Positions 1 to 8,746 of a stretch of 64,000 bases of DNA are shown one piece after another. This DNA comes from Amycolatopsis thermoflava N1165 (GTDB taxonomy: Bacteria; Actinomycetota; Actinomycetes; Mycobacteriales; Pseudonocardiaceae): NCBI RefSeq assembly GCF_000473265.1, contig NZ_KI421511.1, positions 3,633,560-3,697,559 of the forward strand. Direction: 5' to 3'. Positions within the stretch are counted from its first letter, which is position 1. Every line of letters starts with the position of its first letter. The position numbers and the translations under genes were made by a program. The notes beneath the pieces are model-generated. The model was not told the DNA's origin, ran no database searches, and was given only the letters and a program-made list of their open reading frames with translations.

Positions 1-1094
1 GCGCGGTCGGCGGCGTCGCACACCAGCCGGTTGGCGCGGTAGTTGCACATCGACACCTTGTCGCTGATCAGCATGTGGTCGGTGCGGTCGAGCTCCCACG
101 CCGTCTTGCGCACGAGGGTGCGCACCAGCTCGGCCTCGGTCTGCAGCTCGACCAGCGGCCACTGGATGGCCTGCCGTTCGGCGAGCGGGCGGCCGAACGT
201 CCGGCGCTCCCGCGCGTACGCCACGCTCCGGTCGATGCAGTACTGCGCCGCGCCGACCCCGGAGGCGGCCTGCCGGATCCGGTTCTCGTGCACGAAGTGC
301 TGGGCCAGCGCGAGGCCGTTGCCGACCTCGCCGAACACCGCGGTGGCGGGCACGCGGACGTCGGTCAGCGTGACCTCGGCGTGGTCGGTGGGCATGTTGA
401 ACGTCCACCAGTGGAAGTCGACGGAGAACCCCGGCGTGTCGGTGGGCACGATGAACGCGGTGATGCCGCGGGGATCCCCGCCGTCGCCGGAGGTGCGGGC
501 GAAGATCACGTCGTGGGTCGCCGAGTGCAGGCCGGAGTTGAACCGCTTGGCGCCGTTGAGGATCCAGCCGTCGCCGTCCGGCACGGCGGTGGTCTCCAGC
601 CAGGTCGCGTCGCTGCCGTGGTCCGGTTCGGTCAGTCCGAACGCGACCCGCTTGCGCCCGGTGATCATGTCCTCGACGAACTCGCTCTGCTGCTCCGGCG
701 TGCCCGCGGCGAGGAACATGTGCACGAACGGGAAGTTGCCGACGACCGAGGACTCGTTCTGCAGGTCGTTGTGCAGGCCGAGGCCCTTCGCGGCGAGGTG
801 CTCGCGGATCACGGCCATGTCAAGGTTGCTGCCGTCGCTGCCGCCGACGGATTTCGGCAGCCCGTACCGCAGCCAGCCCGCACGGTCGGCGCGCCGGAAC
901 ATCTCCCTCAGCAGCTCTTCCCATTCACGGCGCGGGGTGCCGCCCGCCTCGAAGTCGGTGCGCGCGAACTCCCGGCGGTGGTCGAAGAAGCGCTCGTTGT
1001 CGTCCTGTCGTTGCAGCGGCCAGATCTCGTCCTCGAGGAACTGGTCCAGGTCGGTGAGCAGCTGCCGCAACGCCGCGGGCAACTCGAAGTCCAT
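1..1094 (-). CDS. acyl-CoA dehydrogenase, C-terminus cut by window edge
   Basis: The left window edge cuts this gene; 364 residues from the ATG at 1094 are visible and no stop is reached. The family removes two hydrogens from the alpha,beta carbons of an acyl-CoA and passes electrons to FAD and then ETF. Seen: the alpha-helical N-domain, the FAD/substrate strand FGLTEPDHGSDAT (residues 152-164), and the later ARERRTFGRPL and QTEAELVRTLV segments of the C-terminal helical domain. The length is close to the usual ~400. It is divergent from the SDR at 1142 with a 47-base gap. It belongs to the same catabolic cluster as the genes up to 12000. The substrate cannot be told from the sequence. Confidence 0.93.
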   Translation of the reverse strand, partial: MDFELPAALRQLLTDLDQFLEDEIWPLQRQDDNERFFDHRREFARTDFEAGGTPRREWEELLREMFRRADRAGWLRYGLPKSVGGSDGSNLDMAVIREHLAAKGLGLHNDLQNESSVVGNFPFVHMFLAAGTPEQQSEFVEDMITGRKRVAFGLTEPDHGSDATWLETTAVPDGDGWILNGAKRFNSGLHSATHDVIFARTSGDGGDPRGITAFIVPTDTPGFSVDFHWWTFNMPTDHAEVTLTDVRVPATAVFGEVGNGLALAQHFVHENRIRQAASGVGAAQYCIDRSVAYARERRTFGRPLAERQAIQWPLVELQTEAELVRTLVRKTAWELDRTDHMLISDKVSMCNYRANRLVCDAADR

Positions 1095-1141
1095 GGGGCA
1101 ACTCCTTGCGTGGCGGAGGAAAACTGGGGCACTATCCGCGG

Positions 1142-1909
1142 ATGACCAACCCGTTCGACCTCACCGGGCACGCATCCGTCATCACCGGCGGCAATTCGGG
1201 GATCGGCCTCGCGATGGCCGGCGCGCTCGCCGCCGCCGGCGCCGACGTCGCGATCTGGGGCACCAACGCCGAACGCAACGACGAAGCCGTCGCCGAGCTG
1301 TCCCGGCACGGCACCAAGGTCCTCGCCGTGCGCTGCGACGTCGGCGACGAGGACCAGGTGGAGCCCGCGATGGCGCGCAGCGTGGAAGCGCTGGGGCGCC
1401 TGGATTCCTGCTTCGTCAACGCCGGTGTGGCCGGGGTGGGCAGCCGGTTCACCGAGACGTCGCTGGCGGAGTTCCGCCGAGTCACCCGGGTCGACCTGGA
1501 CGGCGCGTTCCTGACCTTGCGCGCGGCGGCGAGGGTGATGCTGGCGCAGGGCACCGGCGGGAGCCTGGTCGGCACGTCGAGCGTGGCGTCGGTCCAGGGC
1601 CAGCCGCGCGGGCAGGCGTACGCGGCGAGCAAGGCCGGGCTCACCGCGATGATCAAGTCGATCGCGGTCGAGCTGGCCAGGCACGGCATCCGCGCCAACG
1701 CGGTCCTGCCCGGCTGGGTGCACACGCCGCTGGCGGCCCCGGCGCTGGACTCCGAAGGGTTCCAGCGCCGGGTGCTGCCGCGGATGCCGGTCGGCCGCTG
1801 GGGCAGGCCGGACGACTTCGGCGCGCTCGCCGTGTACCTGGCGAGCCCGGCCAGCGCGTTTCACACCGCCGACACGATCACCGTGGACGGCGGCTACCTC
1901 AGCTTCTGA
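1142..1909 (+). CDS. SDR-family NAD(P)-dependent oxidoreductase
   Basis: A classical short-chain dehydrogenase of 255 residues. Seen: cofactor motif TGGNSGIG (15-22), NAG (93-95), catalytic Ser near 147, Tyr160 and Lys164 in YAASK, and a C-terminal TADTITVDGGY typical of the FabG-like group. In this neighbourhood it is likely to oxidise or reduce a hydroxyacyl/oxoacyl intermediate, supplying the 3-hydroxyacyl-CoA step that the cluster otherwise lacks; that role is inference. The ATG at 1142 was chosen because homologues start just before the FDLTGH segment. A TTG at 1106 would add 12 residues. A GGAGG lies at 1113-1117, which is rather far upstream, so the start is not certain. Confidence 0.9.
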   Translation: MTNPFDLTGHASVITGGNSGIGLAMAGALAAAGADVAIWGTNAERNDEAVAELSRHGTKVLAVRCDVGDEDQVEPAMARSVEALGRLDSCFVNAGVAGVGSRFTETSLAEFRRVTRVDLDGAFLTLRAAARVMLAQGTGGSLVGTSSVASVQGQPRGQAYAASKAGLTAMIKSIAVELARHGIRANAVLPGWVHTPLAAPALDSEGFQRRVLPRMPVGRWGRPDDFGALAVYLASPASAFHTADTITVDGGYLSF

Positions 1910-1922
1910 CCGGGCCACCGGC

Positions 1923-2789
1923 TCACGGGGTCCCGGGGAACGGCGGGACCCCGTCCGGGTAGTCCACGGAGACGCGGCCGGGGAAGGCCGGCGCGCGCTT
2001 CTCCAGGAACGCCATCACGCCTTCCATCGCGTCCTTGCCCGCACCGAGCTGCAGCAACGCGCTGGAGTCCGCGCGGTGCGCGTCCCATGGCGTGGGCGAG
2101 CCGAGCATGCCCCACAGCAGCTGCCGGGACACCGCGACCGACACCGCCGACGTGTTGTCCGCGACCTCGCGCGCGATCGCCGTCGCCGCCGGGATCAGCT
2201 CGTCCGGCGGCACGACCCGCGACACCAGCCCGCCCGCGCGGGCCTCGGCGGCGTCGAACACGCGCCCGGTCGCCACCCACTCCATCGCCTGCGAGATGCC
2301 GACGACCCGGGGCAGGAACCACGACGACGCGGCCTCCAGCAGGATCCCGCGCCGCGCGAACACGAACCCGAACTTGGCGTTCTCGCTGGCGATCCGGATG
2401 TCCATCGGCAGCGACATCGTCACGCCGACCCCGACCGCGGGCCCGTTGAACGCGCCGATGACGACCTTCTTGCACGCCGCGATCCGCAGCGCCACCGCGC
2501 CACCGGCGTCTCGCGGCACGCCGTCGATCTCGCCGAACCCCTTGACGTCGCCGATCGCGTTCTTGTCGAACGTGCCCGCGCCGCGTTCGAGGTCCGCCCC
2601 GGCGCAGAAGCCGCGCCCGGCGCCGGTCACCACGACCACCCGCACCGAGTCGTCGGCGTCCACCTCGTCGAACGCCGCGACCAGCTCGTGCGCCATCTCC
2701 AGCGTGAACGCGTTGAGCCGCGCCGGCCGGTTCAGCGTGATCGTGGCGATCCCGTCGGCGACCTCGTAGATGATCTCGTCGTAACTCAC
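1923..2789 (-). CDS. enoyl-CoA hydratase/isomerase family protein (first of pair)
   Basis: A crotonase-fold protein of 288 residues. Seen: TITLNRPARLNAF (17-29), the oxyanion-hole segment GRGFCAGADLERG (58-70) and a second loop with GPAVGVGVTMSL. The two usual glutamates are not both obvious, so hydratase versus isomerase is open. I chose the GTG at 2789 because it overlaps the stop of the upstream hydratase in a GTGA junction; an ATG at 2801 would add four residues. It is the last gene of the run 6939 to 1923 (thiolase, two acyl-CoA dehydrogenases, two hydratases), nearly all joined by 4-base overlaps, which suggests translational coupling. Confidence 0.9.
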   Translation of the reverse strand: MSYDEIIYEVADGIATITLNRPARLNAFTLEMAHELVAAFDEVDADDSVRVVVVTGAGRGFCAGADLERGAGTFDKNAIGDVKGFGEIDGVPRDAGGAVALRIAACKKVVIGAFNGPAVGVGVTMSLPMDIRIASENAKFGFVFARRGILLEAASSWFLPRVVGISQAMEWVATGRVFDAAEARAGGLVSRVVPPDELIPAATAIAREVADNTSAVSVAVSRQLLWGMLGSPTPWDAHRADSSALLQLGAGKDAMEGVMAFLEKRAPAFPGRVSVDYPDGVPPFPGTP

Positions 2790-3571
2790 CGCACCGCCCA
2801 TCGTCCCGTGTATTTCGCTTCCGTCTTGGCGAGGAGGAACGCCTCGAACGCGGCGGGCGCGTCCTCGGTCGCGAAGTTCACCGTCTGCGCTCGCGCCTCG
2901 CCCTCCAGCGCCTCACGCAGCGTCCGGCTCGCGCCCTCTTCGAGCAGCCGCTTGCTCAGCGCCAGCGCGACCGGCGGCAGTTCGGCCAGTTCAGCGGCGA
3001 GCGAGTCCACAAAGGAATCCAGCTCGGCGGCCGGTTTGATCCAGGTGACCAGACCGAGGTCGCGCGCCTCCGCCGTGTCGATCATCTCGGCCCGCAGCGC
3101 GAGCCGTTTCGCCTGCTGCAACCCGACGAGCCGGGGTAGCAGCCACGAGCCGCCGAAGTCCAGCGACAGTCCGCGGCGGGCGAAGATCTGGCTGAACCGC
3201 GCCCGCTCGGTGGCCACCACGAGGTCGCAGCCGAGCGCGAGGTTCCAGCCCGCGCCGACCGCGACGCCGTCGACCTTCGCGATCGTCGGCTTCGAGATCT
3301 CGTTCAGGGCGAGCGCGACGTCGTTGACCCGGTGCATCCGGGTCAGCGGGTGGTCCGTCCGGTCCGCGGACAGGTCGGCGCCCGCGCAGAAGTCACCGCC
3401 CGCGCCGGTGACGACGACCACGCGCACGTCGTCGTCCCGTTCGGCGTCGTGGAACGCGTCGTACAACCCGTCCCACATCGGCTGGTCGATCGCGTTCTTG
3501 CGGTGCGGCCGGTTCAGGGTCACGGTGAGCACCGCGCCCGCCCGGTCGAGCAGCACCGGCTGTTCCGTCAC
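2786..3571 (-). CDS. enoyl-CoA hydratase/isomerase family protein (second of pair)
   Basis: A crotonase-fold protein of 261 residues, paralogous to its downstream neighbour. Seen: TVTLNRPHRKNAI (16-28), GGDFCAGADLS (58-68) and KVDGVAVGAGWNLALGCD in the second oxyanion loop. The GTG at 3571 overlaps the TGA of the upstream acyl-CoA dehydrogenase by four bases (GTGA), which fixes the start; a reading frame stays open further upstream but has no family similarity. Family reaction: hydration of an enoyl-CoA or double-bond isomerisation. Two tandem crotonases may act on different chain positions; that is inference. Confidence 0.9.
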   Translation of the reverse strand: MTEQPVLLDRAGAVLTVTLNRPHRKNAIDQPMWDGLYDAFHDAERDDDVRVVVVTGAGGDFCAGADLSADRTDHPLTRMHRVNDVALALNEISKPTIAKVDGVAVGAGWNLALGCDLVVATERARFSQIFARRGLSLDFGGSWLLPRLVGLQQAKRLALRAEMIDTAEARDLGLVTWIKPAAELDSFVDSLAAELAELPPVALALSKRLLEEGASRTLREALEGEARAQTVNFATEDAPAAFEAFLLAKTEAKYTGRWAVR

Positions 3572-4623
3572 GAAACACCGTCCAGTCGGCCGGCGAGCCG
3601 GGCCAGCTGCTCGTCGTGGCCGCCGAACAGCAGCTCGCAGCTCTTGGCGCGCTTGTAGTACAGGTGCGCGTCGTGCTCCCACGTGTAGCCGATGCCGCCG
3701 TGCAACTGCAGGCCGGACGCCGCCGCCGCGAAGTAGGCGGGCCCGGTGAACACCTGCGTGGTGGCCGCGGCCAGCGGCAGCGCCTCGCGGTCGTGGTCGG
3801 CGGCCCACGCGGCGTGCCGCAGCAGGGACTCCGCGCGTTCGCTCGTGCTGTAGAGGTCCGCGCACGCGTGCTTGACCGCCTGGTACGAGCCGATGGCGCG
3901 GCCGAACTGCACCCGCACCTTCGCGTACTCGACCGTGGTTTCCAGCACCTTCGCGATGCCGCCGACCTGTTCCGCGGCCAGCGCCACGGACGCGAGGTCA
4001 CGCACCTCCTCCAGCACGGCGGCCGGGTCCGCGGTGTCCAGCCTGCGGGCCGGGGTCGCGGCGAACTCCAGCTTCGCCTGGCCACGCGTGGGGTCCAAAG
4101 TGGTCAGTGGCGTCCGCCGGGCGTCCTCGGCCACGAACCACCCGTCGGCCGAGTACACGACGAAGACGTCGGCCACGTCACCGGAGATGACGAACGGCGC
4201 GTGCCCGTCGAGCACCCAGCCGCCGTCGCGTTCGGTGGCGCTCACCGGGGCCGGCCCCCACTCCGGTGAAACCGCCAGCGCGCCGATCTTCTCGCCGGCC
4301 GCCAGCGCGGGCAGCACCTGGGTGTCCCCCAGCGCCACCAGCGCGTCCACCGCCAGCACGGCGGAGGCGAAGAACGGCACCGGCGCGAGCGCGCGGCCCA
4401 GCTCTTCGAGCACCACGGCCCGCTCCACATGTCCCGCGCCCGCGCCGCCGAGCTCCTCGGGCACCACGAGTCCGGTCAGGCCGAGCTCGGCCAGGTGCCG
4501 CCACAGCGCGGCGTCGTAGGCATCGTCACCGTCCACGACGGACCGGACGTTGTTGTGGTCGGCGAGCAGTTTGCGCACCGTCGACCGCAGTTGCTGCTGT
4601 TCGGTGTCGAGCACCAGCTGCAC
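3568..4623 (-). CDS. acyl-CoA dehydrogenase, short form
   Basis: 351 residues, shorter than the usual ~390. Seen: LVVPEELGGAGAG near the N-domain end, KVRVQFGRAIGSYQAVKHACADLY, and HGGIGYTWEHDAHLYYKRA near the C-terminus, which carries the catalytic-base region. The middle beta domain is reduced and the canonical TEP.xGSD motif is absent. In actinobacterial catabolic clusters such short subunits often pair with a full-length partner as alpha2beta2 heterotetramers that share active sites (established for mycobacterial FadE pairs). The immediately upstream full-length enzyme (4637-5809) is the obvious partner. The gap to it is 13 bases. Confidence 0.9.
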   Translation of the reverse strand: MQLVLDTEQQQLRSTVRKLLADHNNVRSVVDGDDAYDAALWRHLAELGLTGLVVPEELGGAGAGHVERAVVLEELGRALAPVPFFASAVLAVDALVALGDTQVLPALAAGEKIGALAVSPEWGPAPVSATERDGGWVLDGHAPFVISGDVADVFVVYSADGWFVAEDARRTPLTTLDPTRGQAKLEFAATPARRLDTADPAAVLEEVRDLASVALAAEQVGGIAKVLETTVEYAKVRVQFGRAIGSYQAVKHACADLYSTSERAESLLRHAAWAADHDREALPLAAATTQVFTGPAYFAAAASGLQLHGGIGYTWEHDAHLYYKRAKSCELLFGGHDEQLARLAGRLDGVS

Positions 4624-4636
4624 GATCCCTCTCCTC

Positions 4637-5809
4637 TCAGGCGGGTCGCTGCGTGCCCACCCGCAGCTCGCGGAAGGGCACGTCGCGGTCGACGACGGGT
4701 TCGCGGGGCAGTCCGAGGATCCGGTCCCCGATGATGGTGCGCTGGATCTGGTCGGTGCCGCCGGCGATGCTCGACGACGGCGTCTGGTTGATCGCCAGCG
4801 CCAGTTCCTCCCCGGCCGCGTCGCCCGGCTCCCACGCCGTCGCGCGCGGCCCGGCGATCAGCCCGGCGACCGCGACGGCCTGCTGCTGCAGCTGGGCGCC
4901 GGCGAGCTTGGCCACCGACCCGCGCGCGCCCGGCGGCGATCCGGCCTCGGCCTCCTGCCGCAGCCGCACGTTGAACAGCGCCAGCGCCCGTTCCGCCGCG
5001 TAGAGCTTCGCCAGTTCGGCGCGCACCACGGGATCGGCGTCGCGGCCGTAGCGCCGGGCGGTCTCGGCGAGGTTCGCGTGCGCCAGCGGGTCGTGCCGCT
5101 TGCGCACGAACCCGCCGATCGACACGCGCTCGTGGCCGAGCATGGTGACCGCGGCGAGCCAGCCCTGGCCGACCTGGCCGAGCACCGCGTCCGCGGGCAG
5201 GCGCAGGTTCTCGAAGTACACCTCGTTGAACGGCGCCCGCCCGGTCATGTCCTTCAGCGGCCGCACGGTGACCGCCGGGTCGTGCATGTCGATGAGGAAC
5301 ATCGTCAGGCCCTGGTGCTTGGGCACGTCCGGGTCGGTGCGGGCGAGCAGCGCGCCGAAGTCGGCCAGGTGCGCGACCGTCGTCCACACCTTCTGCCCGT
5401 TCACGACCCACTCGTCCCCGTCCCGCACCGCGCGGGTCTGCAGGCTCGCGACGTCGGACCCGGCGCCCGGCTCGGAGAACAGCTGGCACCAGATCTCGTC
5501 GCCACGCAGCAGCGGCGGGATGTAGCGGGCCTTCTGCTCGGGCGTGCCCAGGTCGAGGATCGTCGGCCCGCACATGCCCATGCCGATCCGGAAGACCGAG
5601 TTGGGCAGGTCGTAGCGGGCCGACTCCTGGTCGAAGACCTGCTGCTCGGCCGACGTGAGCCCCTGCCCGCCGAACTCCTTGGGCCAAGTGATGCCGGCCA
5701 GCCCGGCGTCGTACAACGCGGCCTGGAACCGCTTGGCGGTCGCCAGTTCCTCGTCGCCGGGGACGTTCTCGGCGAGCCAGGCGCGGACCTTCTCGCGGAA
5801 CTCGCTCAT
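4637..5809 (-). CDS. acyl-CoA dehydrogenase, full-length partner
   Basis: 390 residues. Seen: GITWPKEFGGQGLT, the FAD/substrate strand WCQLFSEPGAGSDVA, NGQKVWTT, and SIAGGTDQIQRTIIGDRILGLP at the C-terminus, where a Glu/Gly-type catalytic position would sit. The ATG at 5809 overlaps the thiolase TGA by four bases (ATGA); the frame is open further upstream, but that part is antisense to nothing conserved and is not family-like. It is probably a heteromeric partner of the short subunit at 3568-4623 (inference from adjacency and the size difference). Substrate unknown. Confidence 0.92.
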   Translation of the reverse strand: MSEFREKVRAWLAENVPGDEELATAKRFQAALYDAGLAGITWPKEFGGQGLTSAEQQVFDQESARYDLPNSVFRIGMGMCGPTILDLGTPEQKARYIPPLLRGDEIWCQLFSEPGAGSDVASLQTRAVRDGDEWVVNGQKVWTTVAHLADFGALLARTDPDVPKHQGLTMFLIDMHDPAVTVRPLKDMTGRAPFNEVYFENLRLPADAVLGQVGQGWLAAVTMLGHERVSIGGFVRKRHDPLAHANLAETARRYGRDADPVVRAELAKLYAAERALALFNVRLRQEAEAGSPPGARGSVAKLAGAQLQQQAVAVAGLIAGPRATAWEPGDAAGEELALAINQTPSSSIAGGTDQIQRTIIGDRILGLPREPVVDRDVPFRELRVGTQRPA

Positions 5810-6939
5810 GCGATCAGCTCCAGGATCGTCGCGTTGGCCTGTCCGCCGCCCTCGCACATGGTCTGCAGGCCGTAGCGGATGCCGGCGGCGCGCATGTGGT
5901 GCACGAGGGTGGTCATGATGCGCGCGCCGCTCGCGCCGAGCGGGTGGCCGAGCGCGATCGCCCCGCCGTGCGGGTTGAGGGTCTTGGCGTCGGCGCCGGT
6001 CTCGGCCAGCCAGGCCATCGGCACCGGCGCGAACGCCTCGTTGACCTCGAACACGCCGATGTCGGAGATCGACAACCCGCTGCGCTGCAGGGCTTTCCGG
6101 GTGGCCGGGATGGGTGCGGTCAGCATGATCACCGGGTCGTCACCCGCGAGCACCGCGGTGTGCACGCGGGCGATCGGCCGCAGGCCGAGCTCGGCGGCCT
6201 TCTCGCTGGTCGTCATCAGCAGGGCGGCGGCGCCGTCGCTGATCTGCGAGCTGTTGCCCGCGGTGATGACGCCGTCCTCGCGGAACGCGGGCTTGAGCCC
6301 GGCCAGCTTCTCCAGCGACCCGCCCCGGCGCACGCCCTCGTCCGCGGTGACGTCCGCGACCGGCAGCAGCTGCTCGTCGAACGCGCCCGCGTCCTGCGCG
6401 GCGGCGGCCTTTTCGTGCGAGGCCAGGGAGAACTCGTCGACCTGGGTGCGGCTGAAGCCCCACCGCTCGACGATCATCTCCGCGCCGATGCCCTGGTTGG
6501 GCCGCACCCCGCCGTAGCGTGCCAGCACCTGGTCGCCCAGCGGGTTCTTGCCCTGCGCCGAGAAACCCATCGGCACCCGGCTCATCGACTCGACGCCGCC
6601 CGCCACCACCACGTCGTAGTGCCCGGCGATCAGTCCCGCGGCGGCGAAGTGCACGCTCTGCTGGGACGAGCCGCATTGCCGGTCGACGGTCACGCCGGTC
6701 ACGCTCTCCGGCCAGCCCGCCGCCAGCACGGCGTTGCGGCCGATGTCGCCGGTCTGCTCACCGGCCTGGCTCACGCAACCCCACACGACGTCGTCGACGG
6801 CGGCCGGGTCGATCCCGGTCCGCTCGGCGAGGCCACGCAGCACGTGCGCCGACAGGTCCACCGGGTGCACGCCGGACAGGCCGCCCTCACGCTTGCCCAC
6901 CGGGGTGCGCACCGCTTCCACGATCACCGCGTCTCGCAC
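5806..6939 (-). CDS. thiolase (acetyl-CoA C-acyltransferase family)
   Basis: A thiolase of 377 residues, catalysing CoA-dependent cleavage of a 3-oxoacyl-CoA (or the reverse condensation). Seen: the acyl-accepting Cys89 in TVDRQCGSSQQS, His332 in GHPLGASGARI, and Cys362 in CEGGGQAN, all at the expected places, so it should be catalytically competent. The GTG at 6939 has a strong AAGGAGG ribosome site about six bases upstream and matches the family N-terminus DAVIVEAVRTPVG. It leads the five-gene run 6939-1923. It supplies the terminal cleavage of the beta-oxidation-like route encoded here. Confidence 0.95.
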   Translation of the reverse strand: MRDAVIVEAVRTPVGKREGGLSGVHPVDLSAHVLRGLAERTGIDPAAVDDVVWGCVSQAGEQTGDIGRNAVLAAGWPESVTGVTVDRQCGSSQQSVHFAAAGLIAGHYDVVVAGGVESMSRVPMGFSAQGKNPLGDQVLARYGGVRPNQGIGAEMIVERWGFSRTQVDEFSLASHEKAAAAQDAGAFDEQLLPVADVTADEGVRRGGSLEKLAGLKPAFREDGVITAGNSSQISDGAAALLMTTSEKAAELGLRPIARVHTAVLAGDDPVIMLTAPIPATRKALQRSGLSISDIGVFEVNEAFAPVPMAWLAETGADAKTLNPHGGAIALGHPLGASGARIMTTLVHHMRAAGIRYGLQTMCEGGGQANATILELIA

Positions 6940-6968
6940 GGCTCCTCCTTCATCCGTTTCGCGTTTCT

Positions 6969-6985
6969 GAGCGGCGGAGCCGCTC
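6969..6985. other. short hairpin in thiolase/ligase gap
   Basis: A perfect 7-base inverted repeat (GAGCGGC / GCCGCTC) with a 3-base loop in the 126-base gap between the ligase stop (7066) and the thiolase start (6939). No T-run follows on the transcribed strand, so it is at best a weak terminator or a processing structure. Confidence 0.35.
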
Positions 6986-7065
6986 GCTGTGGGCCGCCAA
7001 CTCGCGCCGCCGCGGGTTCTCGGACGTCTTCTCGCGAGGACAGCGCCGACGTGGTGAATTGGCAT

Positions 7066-8664
7066 TCATGAGGAGGCGATCCCGGAGCGAGAAGGCGTCT
7101 GAGGTTCCGCTACCTGCGCCGCTACGCCAGCGGACCTGCTATACCTTTCCTTGAGCCGCCGCGTCACCAGCTTGCCGGTTGGGGTGCGGGGAAGTTCGTC
7201 GACGAAGTCCACGCTGCGCGGCGCCTTGTAGTGGGCGATCCGCTCGCGGACATACGCGAGCAGCTCGGCTTCCAGCTCCGGGCCGGGCGTGACGCCGGGC
7301 GCGGGCTGGACGACGGCCTTGACTGCCTCCCCCATCTCCTCGTCCGGCACGCCGATCACGCCGACGTCGAACACCGCCGGGTGCAGCGCGAGCGCGTCCT
7401 CGACCTCCTGCGGGTAGATGTTCACCCCGCCGGAGATGATCATGAATGCCTTGCGGTCGGTCAGGTAGAGGAAACCGTCCTCGTCGAGGTAGCCGACGTC
7501 GCCGGTGGTCGTCCAGGTCTCGTGCTCGGGGTGCTGCGCCTCGCGGGTCTTGGCCGGGTCGTTGTGGTAGGTGAACGGGACCTCGTCGCGTTCGAAGTAG
7601 ACGGTGCCGACCTCGCCCGTCGGCAGCTCCTTGCCCGCGTCGTCGCAGATGTGCGCGACCCCGACCACCGAACGCCCGACCGAGCCGGGCTTGGCGAGCC
7701 ACTGCTCGCTGTCGATGAACGTCATCCCGGCGCCCTCGGTGGACGCGTAGTACTCGTAGAGGACCGGCCCCCACCAGCCGATCATCGCCTGCTTGACCTC
7801 CACCGGGCAGGGCGCGGCGGCGTGCACCGCGACCCGGTGACTGGACAGGTCGTAGCGGCCGCGCACCTCCTCCGGCAGCTTGAGCATCCGCACGAACATC
7901 GTCGGCACCCACTGGCTGTGCGTGACGCGGTAGGTCTCGATCGCACGCAACGCGGCCTCGGCGTCGAAGCGCTCCATCATCACCACCGTGCCGCCGAGGC
8001 GCTGCGCCGTCGCGCCGAACCGCAGGGGCGCGGCGTGGTAGACCGGCGCCGGGGACAGGTACACCGTGTCCGGGCCGAAGCCGTACATGTGCTGCAGCAC
8101 CGGGGTGAGCACGTCGCCCGGCTCGTCCACCTGGCGGTCGGGCAGGTCGACCTTGATGCCCTTCGGACGGCCCGTGGTGCCGGACGAGTAGAGCATGTCG
8201 GCGCCCGCGGGCTGGTCCGCGGGCCGCTCGGGCGAGCCGGCGGCGAGGAACTCGTCGAAGTCGCGGTACCCGTCCGCCGCGCCGCCGTAGACCAGCTTGA
8301 CCGGGACGTCCGGGACCAGCTCGGCCACGGCGGTGGCCAGCGGGCCGAGTGCGGCCGAGACGACCAGTGCCTTCGCGCCGGAGTCGGTGACGATGTAGGC
8401 GACCTCGGCGGGCGACAGGTGGCTGTTCACCGCGGCCAGGTAGCGGCCGGAGCGCATGGCGGCCCAGTAGACCTCGTAGGCGCGGACCGAGTTGTCGCTG
8501 AGCAGGGCGACGGTGTCGCCCACGCCGAGCCCGGCGCCGGTCAGGGCGTCGGCGAGGCGGGTGGACCGCTCGTCGAGCTCGCCGTAGGTCAGCCGCTCGC
8601 CCGAGCCCGCCATGATCACGGCTGGCTTGTCGGGGTCGGCGTCGGCGTGGGTACCCGGGTACAT
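7066..8664 (-). CDS. AMP-forming acyl-CoA synthetase
   Basis: An adenylate-forming enzyme of 532 residues that activates a carboxylate with ATP and CoA. Seen: P-loop YSSGTTGRPKGI (159-170), YYASTEGAG, TGDVGYLDEDGFLYLTDR and the C-terminal catalytic Lys498 in PTGKLVTRR. The ATG at 8664 follows a GAGGAGG ribosome site. It is transcribed away from the TetR gene at 8747, and the operator candidate at 8718-8739 overlaps the probable -35 region. A 126-base gap separates it from the downstream thiolase gene. It is likely to activate the acid degraded by the rest of the cluster; which acid is not visible. Confidence 0.93.
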   Translation of the reverse strand: MYPGTHADADPDKPAVIMAGSGERLTYGELDERSTRLADALTGAGLGVGDTVALLSDNSVRAYEVYWAAMRSGRYLAAVNSHLSPAEVAYIVTDSGAKALVVSAALGPLATAVAELVPDVPVKLVYGGAADGYRDFDEFLAAGSPERPADQPAGADMLYSSGTTGRPKGIKVDLPDRQVDEPGDVLTPVLQHMYGFGPDTVYLSPAPVYHAAPLRFGATAQRLGGTVVMMERFDAEAALRAIETYRVTHSQWVPTMFVRMLKLPEEVRGRYDLSSHRVAVHAAAPCPVEVKQAMIGWWGPVLYEYYASTEGAGMTFIDSEQWLAKPGSVGRSVVGVAHICDDAGKELPTGEVGTVYFERDEVPFTYHNDPAKTREAQHPEHETWTTTGDVGYLDEDGFLYLTDRKAFMIISGGVNIYPQEVEDALALHPAVFDVGVIGVPDEEMGEAVKAVVQPAPGVTPGPELEAELLAYVRERIAHYKAPRSVDFVDELPRTPTGKLVTRRLKERYSRSAGVAAQVAEPQTPSRSGIASS

Positions 8665-8717
8665 GCGGCTCCTCCTCGAACCGTTGAACTCCCCTGCGAG
8701 AGTGCAAGGATTCGGCG

Positions 8718-8739
8718 TAACAGTCAACACCGACTGTTA
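8718..8739. promoter_or_regulatory. TetR operator candidate 1, between ligase and TetR genes
   Basis: A perfect 8-base inverted repeat, TAACAGTC and GACTGTTA, separated by six bases. It lies in the 82-base divergent gap. On the minus strand it contains TTGACT, a plausible -35 for the ligase at 8664. On the plus strand TGTTAT at 8735-8740 could be a -10, placing transcription close to the TetR start at 8747 (leaderless). A second copy of the motif is at 9374-9394. Binding by the neighbouring TetR protein is inference. Confidence 0.7.
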
Positions 8740-8746
8740 TCGGGTT

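Noticed and set aside
43..1962. Long plus-strand reading frames over the left edge (to 1145 and 1962)
   Set aside because: They are antisense to the acyl-CoA dehydrogenase at 1-1094 and overlap the real SDR in another frame; products are Arg/Ser-rich with no domain.
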